From Acidobacteriota bacterium (GTDB taxonomy: Bacteria; Acidobacteriota; Terriglobia; Terriglobales; Acidobacteriaceae): DNA of 64,000 nt. The notes beneath the pieces were generated by a model. The model had not been told where the DNA came from. It ran no database searches and saw only the letters and a list, made by a program, of their open reading frames with translations. Position 1 is the first letter of the stretch. Each line of letters opens with the position of its first letter. The stretch lies in NCBI GenBank assembly GCA_003225175.1, contig QIBA01000043.1, positions 18,019 to 82,018 of the forward strand, read 5' to 3'. Positions 53,066 to 63,200 of the stretch are shown in pieces. A program made the position numbers and the translations under genes.

Positions 53066-53428
53066 ATGGCAAAGGCGCGCTCCACGTTTGTTGTTGTTTT
53101 GTTGTTCGTATGGACGGCTGCGCCTGCTCTGCGATGCCTGATTCCGGGTGAGGTTCTTAGCGCGGAGGAGCACGCCTGCTGCAAATCCATGGGTGGGCAA
53201 TGCGACGATTCGTCGCAATCAGATCACCCTTGCTGCAAGCGTGCGGCCTCCACTGCGCAACCTGCATTAGCAACGTCGCAGGCACCATCCAGCGCTCCCG
53301 TTGTGGTTGCAGCTGCGCTCCCGCCAATCATTGATTCGATCTTCGAGCAAGGATTTGCACGTGTCTGGATCATCGATGCTTCTCCGCCGCCCGATCACAG
53401 TCGAACCAGTTCCGTTCTGAGAATCTGA
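53066..53428 (+). CDS. secreted Cys-rich hypothetical protein
   Basis: 120 residues. A signal peptide (FVVVLLFVWTAAPALRC) is followed by HACCKSMGGQCDD and HPCCKRA, that is, two CC pairs and one further Cys in 25 residues with nearby His. A Pro/Ala-rich linker and a short C-terminal region follow. Such patterns occur in periplasmic copper- or thiol-handling proteins, but I do not recognise a family. A TlpA thioredoxin starts 65 bases downstream, consistent with redox handling of these cysteines. The start ATG is 24 bases after the tRNA-Thr. Confidence 0.65.
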   Translation: MAKARSTFVVVLLFVWTAAPALRCLIPGEVLSAEEHACCKSMGGQCDDSSQSDHPCCKRAASTAQPALATSQAPSSAPVVVAAALPPIIDSIFEQGFARVWIIDASPPPDHSRTSSVLRI

Positions 53429-53493
53429 TTTCTTCCGTCCAGTTGCGCTCTCGCGTTGTCGTATTCGTGTTTTCACCCAAAGGACGGATCTAA

Positions 53494-54024
53494 GTGCGAA
53501 ATAGTTTCCCGATCTATCTTGCTGTTGCTCTGCCTCGCGGTTTCGCCGGATGCAATCATCCGGCGAAACCGCTCCAAGCGAACGAAGTTAGAGTTGCGGA
53601 TGGTGAGATTGGCTCGCGCCTGCCAGAGTTCTCTGCAAAAGATCTGCAGGGACGCGAAGTCTCGTCTGCCGACCTTCGCGGCAAAGCTGTGCTCATCGAC
53701 TTCTGGGCAACGTGGTGTGGGCCCTGCAAGAAGGAGATGCCCGGTTATCAGAAACTCGCAGACCGTTATGGCGCGAGAGGTTTTGCGGTAATCGGATTCA
53801 AAGCCAACATGATGGCCGACCCCGAAGATCCTCTCAGATTCGCGAAAAAGATGGGCGTTCATTATCCCTTGGTGGTCGCGACCGATGATCTTCTGCAAAA
53901 CTTTGGCGGCCTCGAAGGACTGCCGACAACGCTGCTCTACGATCGGAAAGGCGTGCTGCGCAAGAAAGTGATCGGTTTCGAATACACCGATGTCTTCGAG
54001 TCGGAATTGAAACAGCTTCTGTAA
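53494..54024 (+). CDS. TlpA-like thiol-disulfide oxidoreductase
   Basis: 176 residues. LPRGFAGC gives a lipoprotein-type Cys20 and the thioredoxin fold carries WCGPC (Cys75, Cys78). GLEGLPTTLLYDRKG has the cis-Pro loop. The protein should be anchored to the envelope and reduce disulfides in periplasmic partners, such as apocytochromes or the Cys-rich protein encoded just upstream. Translation starts at GTG 53494 behind AAAGGACGG. Confidence 0.87.
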   Translation: MRNSFPIYLAVALPRGFAGCNHPAKPLQANEVRVADGEIGSRLPEFSAKDLQGREVSSADLRGKAVLIDFWATWCGPCKKEMPGYQKLADRYGARGFAVIGFKANMMADPEDPLRFAKKMGVHYPLVVATDDLLQNFGGLEGLPTTLLYDRKGVLRKKVIGFEYTDVFESELKQLL

Positions 54025-54310
54025 GCTCGAGTTTGTCTGGGCGAGCTGTGGGCACACTCAGTCAAGAGACAAGAACCAAGAGCGGAAGCAGTTCACTTCC
54101 ACGTAGCTCCCGCAAGTAGCCGAGCCTGTTTGTCTGTTTCATTCTGGAACTGCAAAAATTACGATGCTCTGAACGTGATCAGCCCTGCTGTTGTTTCTTG
54201 TTTCCGCGGCTCTTCATCGCCTATTCCGTTTCGGGAATCTACTTCGGCTGGTATTCGGCAGAAACGGCGGCCATGTTATGGCGAGAACAGCCGTAGGCAG
54301 TCAGCACTCT

Positions 54311-54856
54311 CTACTTGCTCTGCGCCAGGAACTTTGCCATGGGATCCCAGTAATGACTCTTCCAGCCGGTTGCCAAGTGGGGCGCGCTGCCTTGCGGAAA
54401 GCCGGTATGGTCGAAGACGAGTTCTGTGCCCGCACCCGACTGATGCAGCTCGAATTTGGCGATGGAATAGACGCCGGGCGCCCAGCCGTCGTCGCGCCAC
54501 GCCTGCACGATGCGCTGATTCGGCACGAGCTCGATATGGCGTCCGGTGATGTGGCCTTTGAACAAGGAAAATGTTCCGCCGGCCTCGCTGCTGATGCTGG
54601 CGGTCGCGCCCGGCATACTGAGCTCGCTGATCTTGCTGAACTGTGATGGATCGGTCAGCGCCTTGTACACGCGGTCAGGAGCTGCCTTGAACGCCACTTC
54701 TTGATGAATGGCTTCCTCCTGCCTGGAGATCTCGTTGCCTTCGGCGGCGAAGGCCGAGGCGGGCGAGACTAGCGCTGGCAATCCGGAAAGGCCAAGCAGC
54801 GAACAGGCGGACGCCATGCGCAGCGAAAATTCCCGGCGACTTGAGAAAGAAGACAT
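54311..54856 (-). CDS. Tat-exported SRPBCC (AHSA1-like) protein
   Basis: 181 residues. MSSFSSRREFSLRMASACSLLGLSG is a twin-arginine signal (SRREFS). The rest is a START/AHSA1-type fold: QEVAFKAAPDRVYKALTDPSQFSKIS and a final TGWKSHYWDPMAKFLAQS. ATG 54856 has GGAGGA upstream. The gene is divergent from an ArsR regulator with a shared palindromic operator. Export of an AHSA1-like domain through Tat is less usual than the cytosolic form. Confidence 0.83.
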   Translation of the reverse strand: MSSFSSRREFSLRMASACSLLGLSGLPALVSPASAFAAEGNEISRQEEAIHQEVAFKAAPDRVYKALTDPSQFSKISELSMPGATASISSEAGGTFSLFKGHITGRHIELVPNQRIVQAWRDDGWAPGVYSIAKFELHQSGAGTELVFDHTGFPQGSAPHLATGWKSHYWDPMAKFLAQSK

Positions 54857-54917
54857 CGTGGATTCCTCCGTATGCTGAGCGCTCCGCTTGAACTTCGATC
54901 CACTGGGCGCGCTGGTA

Positions 54918-54941
54918 ATATTTAACAAGATTGTTTAATAT
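54918..54941. promoter_or_regulatory. palindromic operator, probable ArsR-family site
   Basis: ATATTTAACAA and TTGTTTAATAT are near-perfect inverted halves (10 of 11) separated by GA. The site lies 26 bases before the arsR-like start and 61 bases before the divergent SRPBCC start, so one dimer could repress both genes. AT content is far above the surroundings. Confidence 0.72.
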
Positions 54942-54967
54942 CTAATTCCTATACGGGAAGCAGATGT

Positions 54968-55324
54968 ATGTTGTCAACCAGGAAAATGAAACGATCTTTG
55001 CCCGACGCCAGGCTTGACGCGGTTTTCCACGCTCTGGGCGATCGCACGCGGCGAGCGTTGCTGGCCAGGCTGGCCGATGGTCCGGCGATGGTCACCGAAT
55101 TGGCAGAGCCATTTCGCATGTCACTGCCGGCCGTCTCGCGGCATATCCGCGTGCTGGAAAAGGCTCGTCTGGTGGCAAGAAATGTCGATGGCCGCGTGCA
55201 CCGGTGCTCATTGCGGGCGGAGCCGCTCGCCGGCATACAGCAGTGGCTCAACCACTATCGCCACTTCTGGGAGGGGACGCTCGACTCGCTCGTCGCCTAC
55301 GTCGAACACAGCAAACATGAATAG
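54968..55324 (+). CDS. ArsR family transcriptional regulator
   Basis: 118-residue winged helix repressor. LDAVFHALGDRTRRALLARLADGPAMVTELAEPFRMSLPAVSRHIRVLEKARLV is the ArsR/SmtB helix-turn-helix, and RNVDGRVHRCSL the wing. No CxC or other metal site is visible, so the signal is probably not a metal; this matches the SdpR-like branch paired with SRPBCC proteins. An SRPBCC gene follows after 14 bases and another is divergent. Confidence 0.92.
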   Translation: MLSTRKMKRSLPDARLDAVFHALGDRTRRALLARLADGPAMVTELAEPFRMSLPAVSRHIRVLEKARLVARNVDGRVHRCSLRAEPLAGIQQWLNHYRHFWEGTLDSLVAYVEHSKHE

Positions 55325-55338
55325 ACAAACGAACGGAG

Positions 55339-55800
55339 ATGCCAGTGCCCGAAGAGACAGCAAGCCGGCGGGAGACTTTGAGGCTGGTAGTGCGCAAAAC
55401 CATCGCCGCGACGCCGGAGCGGCTGTTCGCGGCCTGGACTAAGCCGGAGCACCTGAAACAATGGTGGGGGCCCCAAGGCGTTATCTGCATCGGCGCGGCT
55501 GTGGATTTGCGCGTCGGAGGCAGATACCGAATTGGGAATCGGCTTCCCGACGGCAAAGAAGTTTGGATTACCGGCGAGTACCGCGTTGTGGAGCCGCCAA
55601 CCAGGCTGGTCTACACCTGGCAAATTGAATCGACGCCGCAGGCTCCGGAGATCGTGACGGTAAGCTTCGAGCGACGCGAGAAGGGCACCGAAGTGATTGT
55701 GATCCACGAGCACATCCCCGACGCTTCCACTCGAAGCCAACATGAGCATGGCTGGCAGGGCTGCCTCGCCGGCTTGGCGAAGCACGTTGTGCGCAGTTGA
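55339..55800 (+). CDS. SRPBCC (AHSA1/CalC-type) protein
   Basis: 153 residues, cytosolic. LVVRKTIAATPERLFAAWTKPEHLKQWWGPQGV and GGRYRIGNRLPDGKEVWITGEYRVVEPPTRLVYTW are classic. The C-terminal GWQGCLAGLAKHV closes the helix-grip fold. Members bind hydrophobic ligands or act as unknown enzymes. It is cotranscribed with the ArsR regulator 14 bases upstream. Confidence 0.9.
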   Translation: MPVPEETASRRETLRLVVRKTIAATPERLFAAWTKPEHLKQWWGPQGVICIGAAVDLRVGGRYRIGNRLPDGKEVWITGEYRVVEPPTRLVYTWQIESTPQAPEIVTVSFERREKGTEVIVIHEHIPDASTRSQHEHGWQGCLAGLAKHVVRS

Positions 55801-55927
55801 GTGAGTCTCAGTTGCCGTCAACGCGGAACCTGGGAGAAAGGGTTCACCGCCCGTCCGGCTGTCCATTGCAGTCAGAACGTCTCATTGAAAACAACGGGAA
55901 CGGCTTCCATCGCGGTCCAGTTTTCTT

Positions 55928-56410
55928 CTACGGGAGCACAGTCACTGTAATTGTATTTGACTTCACCAATTTGTCTTTTTGCGCATCCGAGGCGCGCCGA
56001 GATACTTCAATTACGTAGCTGCCAGGCTCGGTCATATCGAACAACCGACTCACGTCTTGCTCCTCCTCAAGTGTTTCTCCTGGCGCTATCGTGCGATTGA
56101 TCGGCTTGCCGCTTGCTAGCTCCGGATGTTTATGCACCTTTTTCTGTTTCAACTTTCCGTCTTCATCCCGGACCTTGAACGAAAGATTAGGATCAGCCCC
56201 TGTCATACCATTGATCGTGCCGCTTTCGTCGAGATCTTGAGCGGAATTATTCGTGAGCTGTATTTTCACCCAAACGCTAGTACCGCGTTTTACAGTCGCA
56301 GTTTTAGCAGCGAGGGTGATTGAAAACGGATCTGGCACAGATTGGGCATGAACGGACGTTAAGGCTGTACAGGCAAGGAGAACTAAAAATCGCTTCGTCA
56401 GAGTTTGCAT
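55928..56410 (-). CDS. secreted Ig-like small protein
   Basis: 160 residues with a signal peptide (MQTLTKRFLVLLACTALTSVHAQ) and a GGAGGG ribosome site. The mature part is beta-rich: FSITLAAKTATVKRGTSVWVKIQLTNNSAQDLDES and LFDMTEPGSYVIEVSRRA resemble an intracellular-inhibitor or BsuPI-like Ig domain. Function unknown. The 90 upstream in-frame codons are not translated. Confidence 0.75.
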   Translation of the reverse strand: MQTLTKRFLVLLACTALTSVHAQSVPDPFSITLAAKTATVKRGTSVWVKIQLTNNSAQDLDESGTINGMTGADPNLSFKVRDEDGKLKQKKVHKHPELASGKPINRTIAPGETLEEEQDVSRLFDMTEPGSYVIEVSRRASDAQKDKLVKSNTITVTVLP

Positions 56411-56739
56411 CGGTAGTCCCTCCAGGCGGGTGACTCGGCCTTCCCGTTGTGGTTTTGGCGTCAGACTCCCGGGTAAAGGATGCCCCCATCCTTGCGCGCG
56501 CCGTTCGCAAGCGTGGGATTCAAGAATGTGCGGAACTCCGCTCTTGATTTTTGTCCTCGGCGAGAAACGGCGCAATAACCACAGCCGAATTAGGTTCCGA
56601 ACAGAATTGGCGAATGAAAAAATCGAGAACAAGAAAGAACACCAGGGCTGATCACGCGAACATCGAGTCAGGAGGGGCACCCTATTTCTTGAAGTGCCAA
56701 ACTGAAACAGACAACGCGCTGGGCCACGGGGCTGCTTGC
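56411..56739. other. 329-base gap between reverse-strand genes
   Basis: Holds the promoter and ribosome site of the secreted protein gene and the untranslated 3' region of the ADOP gene. I see no RNA, repeat or convincing gene; the frame upstream of 56410 has no ribosome site. Confidence 0.5.
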
Positions 56740-59505
56740 TTATTCCTCTCGCAGAGCTTCCAAGGGATCCAAGTGCGAGGCCTTTTGCGCTGGAAGAAAG
56801 CTTGCGGCCATGGCGACAATGGCGAGCAATGCCACAGCCGCGCCGAAGATAGCCGGGTCAGTGTTCTTCACTGCGAATAACATGCTGCGTGCGGTGCGCG
56901 ACACCCACCACGAGAGCGCCGCTCCGGCCACGAGCCCGATGCCAAGCAGTTCAACCGCTTCCCCCATGACGAGTTTGAGCACGCGCATCCGGTCAGCCCC
57001 GAGGGCCATTCTAATGCCGATCTCGTTGCGCCGGCGCACGGCCATGTAGGAGATCAGCCCATAAAGGCCGATCGTCGTAAGTACCGCAGCCAGTACTCCA
57101 AAGAACCCGGAGAGCGATGCCATCAGCCGTTCGCGAACGAGCGTATCGCGAATCTGTGTCTTTAATACCGTGAACTGAATCAGGATTGCCGGATTAATCT
57201 CCCCCACCGCATGCTCGACCGCCGTCGTAAGCGAATCGAGCGGCAGGTCGGAGCGCATGACAATGGCGCAGCTCGTGTCAGGATGCTTGTCCTGACCGCG
57301 CGGGACAAAAGCTATTGGGGTCAATTCCTCGCGCAGCGTGCGGTACTTCGTGTCTTTTACAACGCCTACGACCTGATACACCGATTCCGGTTTGCCCGCG
57401 CCTTCGTCCACTTTGAACGTCTGTCCCAGCGGATCTTTGTCTTTAAAGAGTTTTCGTACGAATGTCTCATTCACCACTGCGACCGCTGGAGAGTTAAGCG
57501 TGTCAGAGACGCTTACGTCGCGCCCGCGAAGAATCGGAGTGCCCATCGTCTTGAAGAATCCCGGAGTAACCCGATCAAACCAGGAAACTTCCTGCAGCTC
57601 TTCTCCCGAAGCGTTGGTGTGGACGGAATCATTCCATCCATTTCCACTTACCGGAACGATGGAGACTCCCGCAGTAGATTCCACTCCGGGAAGAGCCTGT
57701 AAACGATCTACAAGTTGCTGCTTAAAGTTGTTCCTTGTCTCAAGGGGAATATTGAGCTGAGTAAAATCAAGATCGGCCACCAGGATTCCCGTCTGCCGAA
57801 AACCGGCATCAACGGAGACGAGTTTTTGAAAGCTCCGCACGAACAGAAATGCGCCGACCAGCAACACCATCGACAGCGCCACCTGCGCAACCACCAGCAC
57901 TCGACGCATTCCGAGTCGATCGCGCCCGCCGATCGCTCCGCGTGCTCCGGCCTTCATTGCCACAATGGGCGGGGTAGCCGTGGCTCGCATAGCCGGCGTC
58001 AGTCCGAACAAGAGGCACGTGATCAACGCGACCAATCCGCTGAAGCCAAGCACTCTCCAATCGAGTGTGACATCCAGCTGTACTTGTCCACCGCGCGTGG
58101 TGAGGAAAGATAGCAAGACTCGAGTCAGAACTTGCGCGAGCACCACCCCCGCCGCTGCCCCAATTGCGGCTACGAGCAGGCTTTCCATCATCAACTGCTG
58201 GAGCAGTCGGGTACGCGACGCGCCCAATGCCAGCCGCACTGCGATTTCCCGTTCGCGTGCATTCGCTCTGGCAAACATCAGGTTCGCCAGATTGGCGCAG
58301 GCAATCAGCAACACAGTTCCCGCGATGGCCAGCAGCATCCACAAGGGCTGCTCGTATTCCGTGCGCAGGTTAGAAATCCCAGCACTCGCCGGATAGGCCG
58401 CCAACTTCCACGCCAGGAACTGCTTCGCCTCTTTCTCCTTGTACCGATCCGGAAGAGTCGCCTGAAAGATTCCCGGCGATATGGACTCCAACTGTGCGGT
58501 TGCTTTAGCCGGCGTCCATCCTGGTTTTAGGCGGCCCACGATGGCCAGCCACCATCCGTCGCGACGATCGAGGACCTTCCACTCGCCATCGATGAGGGCT
58601 TCGCTGCAGACGGGTACGGCAACATCAAACGAGTTTCCCACCTCCATGCCATAAAAGCCGGCCGGAGTCACGCCGATGATCTCCGCTGGGTGTCCGTCAA
58701 GTGTTAGCTTGCTGCCCACAGCCGACGCGTTGCCGCCATACTCACGTTGCCAAAATGGGAAGCTGATCACCGCTCCCGGCAAGCCGCAGCCCTTCGTATC
58801 GTCAACTGCCGAAATCAACCGCCCAGCCGTTGGCAGGATGCCGAGCATGTTAAAGAAGTCGCCGCTTACGTAAATCCCGCGGGCAATGCGTGACCTTCCG
58901 CCGGTCGCGAGATTGAAGCTGGTCGAGTTCCATGCGGCGATCCCGGAAAATGCTTGCTGATGATCGCGAATCTGTTCCCAAATCGGGTTCGTGAACGTAG
59001 GGAAGCTGCCGCGAAAATTTCCAGACCGCCCGTGGCTGTTGGAGGGCTTCAGGTATACCAGCTCCTCTGCATTGCTTACCGGCAGGCTGCGCAGTCTCAC
59101 TGCGTTCAGCAGCTGGAAGATCGCGGTGTTCGCTCCAATGCCCAGCGCGAGCGACAAAACCGCGACGGTAGCGAATCCCGAACTGAGCCGCAAGCTCCGC
59201 AAGGCATAGCGCAAATCCTGACCGAGATGGGCGACGAAGCCTCCGTGCCACGGCCCGCCTGCAGGAACGGGCTCAAAGCGTGGCTGACGCTGCATTCGCC
59301 GTAGCCCTTTGGTCAGCAGATCGCGCTCGTCGAGTTCGGCCAGAACGGTGTCGTATGCCTGTTGCTCCGAAGCTCCTCGGGCCTTCAGCTCTGCGTAGCG
59401 ATCCTGCAGGTGCTGGCCCAGCTCTTCAACAATCGCCGCTTCGCGCGTGGCTTCGAGCTTCAGCGAGGCCAGGCGTTTTCTGACTTCATCTCTGAATTCA
59501 GGCAT
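56740..59505 (-). CDS. ADOP family FtsX/MacB-like permease
   Basis: 921 residues. An N-terminal cytoplasmic prefix domain (1-80) with EELGQHLQDRYAELKARGASEQQAYDTVLAEL is followed by a helix and two FtsX-type units separated by MacB-like periplasmic domains. LIACANLANLMFARANAREREIAVRLALGASRTRLLQQLM and VRRRNEIGIRMALGADRMRVLKLVMGEA are the two permease loops. This is the acidobacterial duplicated orphan permease plan, with no ATPase gene beside it. It probably needs an ATPase encoded elsewhere. The start overlaps the PadR stop by 8 bases. Confidence 0.93.
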   Translation of the reverse strand: MPEFRDEVRKRLASLKLEATREAAIVEELGQHLQDRYAELKARGASEQQAYDTVLAELDERDLLTKGLRRMQRQPRFEPVPAGGPWHGGFVAHLGQDLRYALRSLRLSSGFATVAVLSLALGIGANTAIFQLLNAVRLRSLPVSNAEELVYLKPSNSHGRSGNFRGSFPTFTNPIWEQIRDHQQAFSGIAAWNSTSFNLATGGRSRIARGIYVSGDFFNMLGILPTAGRLISAVDDTKGCGLPGAVISFPFWQREYGGNASAVGSKLTLDGHPAEIIGVTPAGFYGMEVGNSFDVAVPVCSEALIDGEWKVLDRRDGWWLAIVGRLKPGWTPAKATAQLESISPGIFQATLPDRYKEKEAKQFLAWKLAAYPASAGISNLRTEYEQPLWMLLAIAGTVLLIACANLANLMFARANAREREIAVRLALGASRTRLLQQLMMESLLVAAIGAAAGVVLAQVLTRVLLSFLTTRGGQVQLDVTLDWRVLGFSGLVALITCLLFGLTPAMRATATPPIVAMKAGARGAIGGRDRLGMRRVLVVAQVALSMVLLVGAFLFVRSFQKLVSVDAGFRQTGILVADLDFTQLNIPLETRNNFKQQLVDRLQALPGVESTAGVSIVPVSGNGWNDSVHTNASGEELQEVSWFDRVTPGFFKTMGTPILRGRDVSVSDTLNSPAVAVVNETFVRKLFKDKDPLGQTFKVDEGAGKPESVYQVVGVVKDTKYRTLREELTPIAFVPRGQDKHPDTSCAIVMRSDLPLDSLTTAVEHAVGEINPAILIQFTVLKTQIRDTLVRERLMASLSGFFGVLAAVLTTIGLYGLISYMAVRRRNEIGIRMALGADRMRVLKLVMGEAVELLGIGLVAGAALSWWVSRTARSMLFAVKNTDPAIFGAAVALLAIVAMAASFLPAQKASHLDPLEALREE

Positions 59506-59842
59506 TCTCCAACCCCGTAATCCGGCTCATAGCTGCGACAAACGATTGCCAGGTATTGCGCTGCGCTCTCAGCACCTTGCGTCCAGAGGCGGTCAATTTG
59601 TAGTACCGACGACGCCGCTGGCCCGGTTTTTCCGTCCAGCGTCCCTGAATCCACCCGCGGTCTTCCAGCCGATAAAGGAGGGGATAGAGAGAGGCGACAT
59701 TAAAGCGCAACGTCCCGCCTGAACGCGTCTCAATGAGCTTGCTGATCTCGTACCCATGCCGCGCCCGGTCCTCCACCAGCGAGAGGATCATCAGTTCTGC
59801 GCTGCCCTTTTTCAGTTCACGATCCAGCATTGATGCTGCCAT
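59498..59842 (-). CDS. PadR family transcriptional repressor
   Basis: 114 residues. ELMILSLVEDRARHGYEISKLIETRSGGTLRFNVASLYPLLYRLEDRGWIQGRW is the PadR winged helix, and RRRYYKLTASGRKVL the wing strand. It overlaps the ADOP gene, the usual acidobacterial pairing, and should repress its own operon through the palindrome at 59853-59864. ATG 59842 is only a few bases past the predicted transcription start. Confidence 0.93.
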   Translation of the reverse strand: MAASMLDRELKKGSAELMILSLVEDRARHGYEISKLIETRSGGTLRFNVASLYPLLYRLEDRGWIQGRWTEKPGQRRRRYYKLTASGRKVLRAQRNTWQSFVAAMSRITGLENA

Positions 59843-59852
59843 ATATGTCTAT

Positions 59853-59883
59853 GCAATATATTGCTGAGGCACTGCCGTGTCAA
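59853..59883 (-). promoter_or_regulatory. padR-ADOP promoter with overlapping palindromic operator
   Basis: On the reverse strand TTGACA (59883-59878), 17 bases, then TATATT (59860-59855). The perfect 12-bp palindrome GCAATATATTGC (59853-59864) covers the -10 element. Transcription should start about 6 bases before the padR ATG. This is a strong autoregulated, nearly leaderless promoter. Confidence 0.8.
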
Positions 59884-60212
59884 TCGGCTTAGACTGTCCC
59901 TGGTCGCCGTACGAAAGCGCGAAGGCGCGGGATTCTTGTAGCCCATGTGCGGCGAGCCATGGGAATGCGTACAGGTTGGATCCCGAGCACGTAGGGGCGG
60001 TATTCATGCGGATGCCGGCGATGCGAACGAGATTCACGCGGCTAAGAATTCCGCCCTACGGGCTCGCAATGCTGTGCATCTCGGTATCCATGGCTGGATC
60101 GCACATGGACTACGGAAATGACGCGCCTTCGGCGCCGGTTTGGCCACCCAGCCAAAGACGTTTCTTGCAGTAACCGGCACCACGTTGAAATGAGAGAAGA
60201 GCTTGTGTTCTG
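59884..60212. other. intergenic stretch between padR promoter and TonB-receptor stop
   Basis: About 330 bases. CGTAGGGGCGG (from 59990) and CCGCCCTACG (near 60050) form an imperfect inverted repeat that may be a dispersed element. No gene is supported; a forward frame at 59877-60173 has no ribosome site and unlikely composition. Confidence 0.45.
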
Positions 60213-63200
60213 TCAAAACATGAATCGTAGCGAGAACTGCATCGTTCGCGGATCTCCTTGCAGGCTCGTAATCCTACCGAAATTTCCACAGTGATTCGGT
60301 GCCGTCGCGGCAACGCCATTGATCGAGCTACAGCTCGATACGTCATGCTGCGGCAGGCCGAAGTAAGGAGTGTTGAGCAGGTTGAATGCCTCCCAGCGGA
60401 ACTCAAGGCTGCGGCCCTCGCCGAAGTAGCCGAAGGTGCGCCCCAAGCTGAAGTCGACGTTGGTTAGGCCCGGTCCGTACAGAGTATTTCGAGGACATGT
60501 GCCCAGGCGCGGCACAGTTCCCGTACCCGTAGGGCTGGCGGCGCTTGGCACCGCGAACGCCGTGACATCGAAGAATGCTGGACCGTTCCCTAAACGGTCC
60601 TCAGAGACACCTCCAGAGACCGAGCCCCGCAGGCAATCACCTAATGCGCTGCCAAGCTGACCCCCAACCTGCACCAGGCTGTTGTTGTTGCCTGAGAAAA
60701 TGGTGAAAGGCCGGCCTGTATGTATGGAGGTGATGCTGCTGGCGTGCCACTCTCTGACGAGGTGCGACAGCGGGCCGCTGCTGGCGAGTTTATGTCCTGG
60801 GCCAAATGGAAGTTCGTACACATAACTGAAGACCAGCCGATGACGAACATCGAAGTCGCTGTTTCCCCGCCACTGTCGCAGATCGTGCATATTCTGCAAA
60901 AACGTGTTCGAGCCCCCGCCGAACAACTGCTCCATAGAGGTGTCAATGGAATGCGACCAGGTGTAAGAGGAGGTGAATGAAAGCCCATGACTGAAGCGCT
61001 TGTTGGCGCTCAGCTCCAAGCCATGATAGGTAGAGTTTCCGGCGTTGTTACGCCACTCGATCGCGCCCAGGTTTTGGTATTCGAGGTAGGGCAAAATGCC
61101 CGTTCCGGGAGCTCCCAGATTGGGACAATTGGGCGAGGCAGTGCCAACCGCGACACACGCGCGCCCCTGCGAGTCGAAGTACTGCTGATTCAGATTCATC
61201 AGGACGGAAAGATGGGTTCCTTTTGTGCCGACGTACTCCGCTGTGGCTACAACCCCGCCAGGCAATCCGTGCTCGATGCCAAGGTTCCACTGATCAACTT
61301 CTGGCTGCACGTTGTTCGGATTCACGGTGCGGAAGCGGATCTGCGTCAGGTTCAGGGCGCTGGGATCGAGCGACAGATTGAAGCCAGTGGCCACGCGCAT
61401 GTTGTTGGCTGTGGTGCTGGTGGAAGGTGCGCTCACGGCTTTATCCACCAGATATGGCGGGTTCAAGTACATCTGATCTTCGCTTCCGGCGCGCTCGAAA
61501 AGCATATAGAAGCGCCCGTAGCCCGTGCGCACCACGGTATTGGGTGTAACTTGCCAGGCGATGCCGACGCGTGGCGCGAAATTGTTCTTGTCGGGCTTCA
61601 CCAGCGTGCGGCCGAAAGGCGAGGCCGCGGGAGAGCACGGCGCCGGCTGACTCGATCCCGCGCAGAACAAAGTTGCGGTCGCGTTCACTGCAGCCTGATT
61701 CGGATTGAGAACGTTCAGCATGTGATCATTGCCGCTGTAGGGCCAGGTTGCATAGTCGTAGCGGAGACCCAGATTCAGGGTCAGTTTCGGGAATATTTTC
61801 CAGTCATCCTGCACGAACTCTGAAAGCATCCAGAGCCGCGCATCCGACATCAGCGGATTCGCCAGTTCGGCAGATTGCACATATCCGAGCAGGAAGTCGG
61901 CCACACTAATTCCGGTGGTAGTGGTGCCGTTACTGGTACGCGCGCCATCGAAGCTCATGCGGCCGCGCATCGCGGGCACATCGAGAAAAATGTTACGCAT
62001 CGGCAGACGGGCATCTACGCCAAAGCGAAGCTGGTGCTTATCTCTGGTGAGATCGATCGTATCCATCCACTGAAATTGATTGGTGAACTGCTGCTTGGGT
62101 AGAAAGTCAGGCGAGCCCCAATTATCAACTCCACTTAGAGTGCTGGTGGTGTTGCTTTGTGTGCCGCCGCGGGCGCTGATGGCGATGCGGGGAATTCCAC
62201 CGTTATATAGAGGATTATCGGCAACGCCCTGGATAAAGTCCGATTCCTTGTTCAAGCCGAAAGGATCTTGTACGCCATGGGACCAATCGCGTCCCCAACC
62301 GATGCGAAATTCATTTACCAGCGTGGGACCAAACAGGTGATTCCAACCAATCGAAGCGCTGGCGGCATTCATAGTCAACCGACCGGCAGCCGACGTGCTT
62401 GTGCCGTCAAGAATCCCGCCGAAGGTACCTGGGACATAGCGCAGGCGGTGCGTATTGCTGTAGCGGACCCAAAGGTTATTGGCCTGCGTCGGGTTCCAAT
62501 CGAAGCGTCCGGTGTAGCTGTTGCCATCGTCCGAGAGAGTGCGGGTATTGACAAAGTCATTCGCGTTCAACGGGCCGCTCGCCGGAGTAAAGTTCGATCC
62601 GGGAACCAGCCCCAGGATCTTGGCTGACGCTGCATCGATGCAAGAAGAAGGGATTTGATTATTCGGGAATGGCTGAGCGACGCCGTTTACCTTCGGGATG
62701 CACGACCCAACGTTGTCGAAAATCTGGGCATAAGTGACGCGGTTCGCCGTACCAGCAGCTGCTGAGAAGTTGCCCAGCCGTTCGTTCACGGTTGGCACAC
62801 TCGCCTGGTAGAAACGGCCAGTACGGATGCGGGTGCCCTCGTAATTAAAGAAGAAGAACGCCTTATTTTTTATCACCGGTCCGCCGATCAGACCGCCAAA
62901 CTGGTTTTGCACCTTTTCCGGCTTGGCTCGTCCCGCGCGATTGGTGAAGTAGTCATTGGCATCGAAGATGCGGTTGCGCAAGTACTCGTACACGCCGCCA
63001 TGAAATGTATTGGTACCGTTCTTGGTAGTGACGCTGATGAGTGATCCTGGGCTGCGCCCATTCTCGGCGGAATACGGGTTGGTCGAGACCTTGAACTCCT
63101 GGATGGCATCTACGGAAGGCCGGATGATCTGGGTGGTTAACTCCTGCACGTTTTCCGAAAAGGAATTGTTGTCAACCCCATCGAGCACAAAGTTGTTTTG

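Noticed and set aside
60987..61823. Forward frame of 278 codons in the TonB receptor gene
   Set aside because: Antisense shadow of the barrel-coding region.
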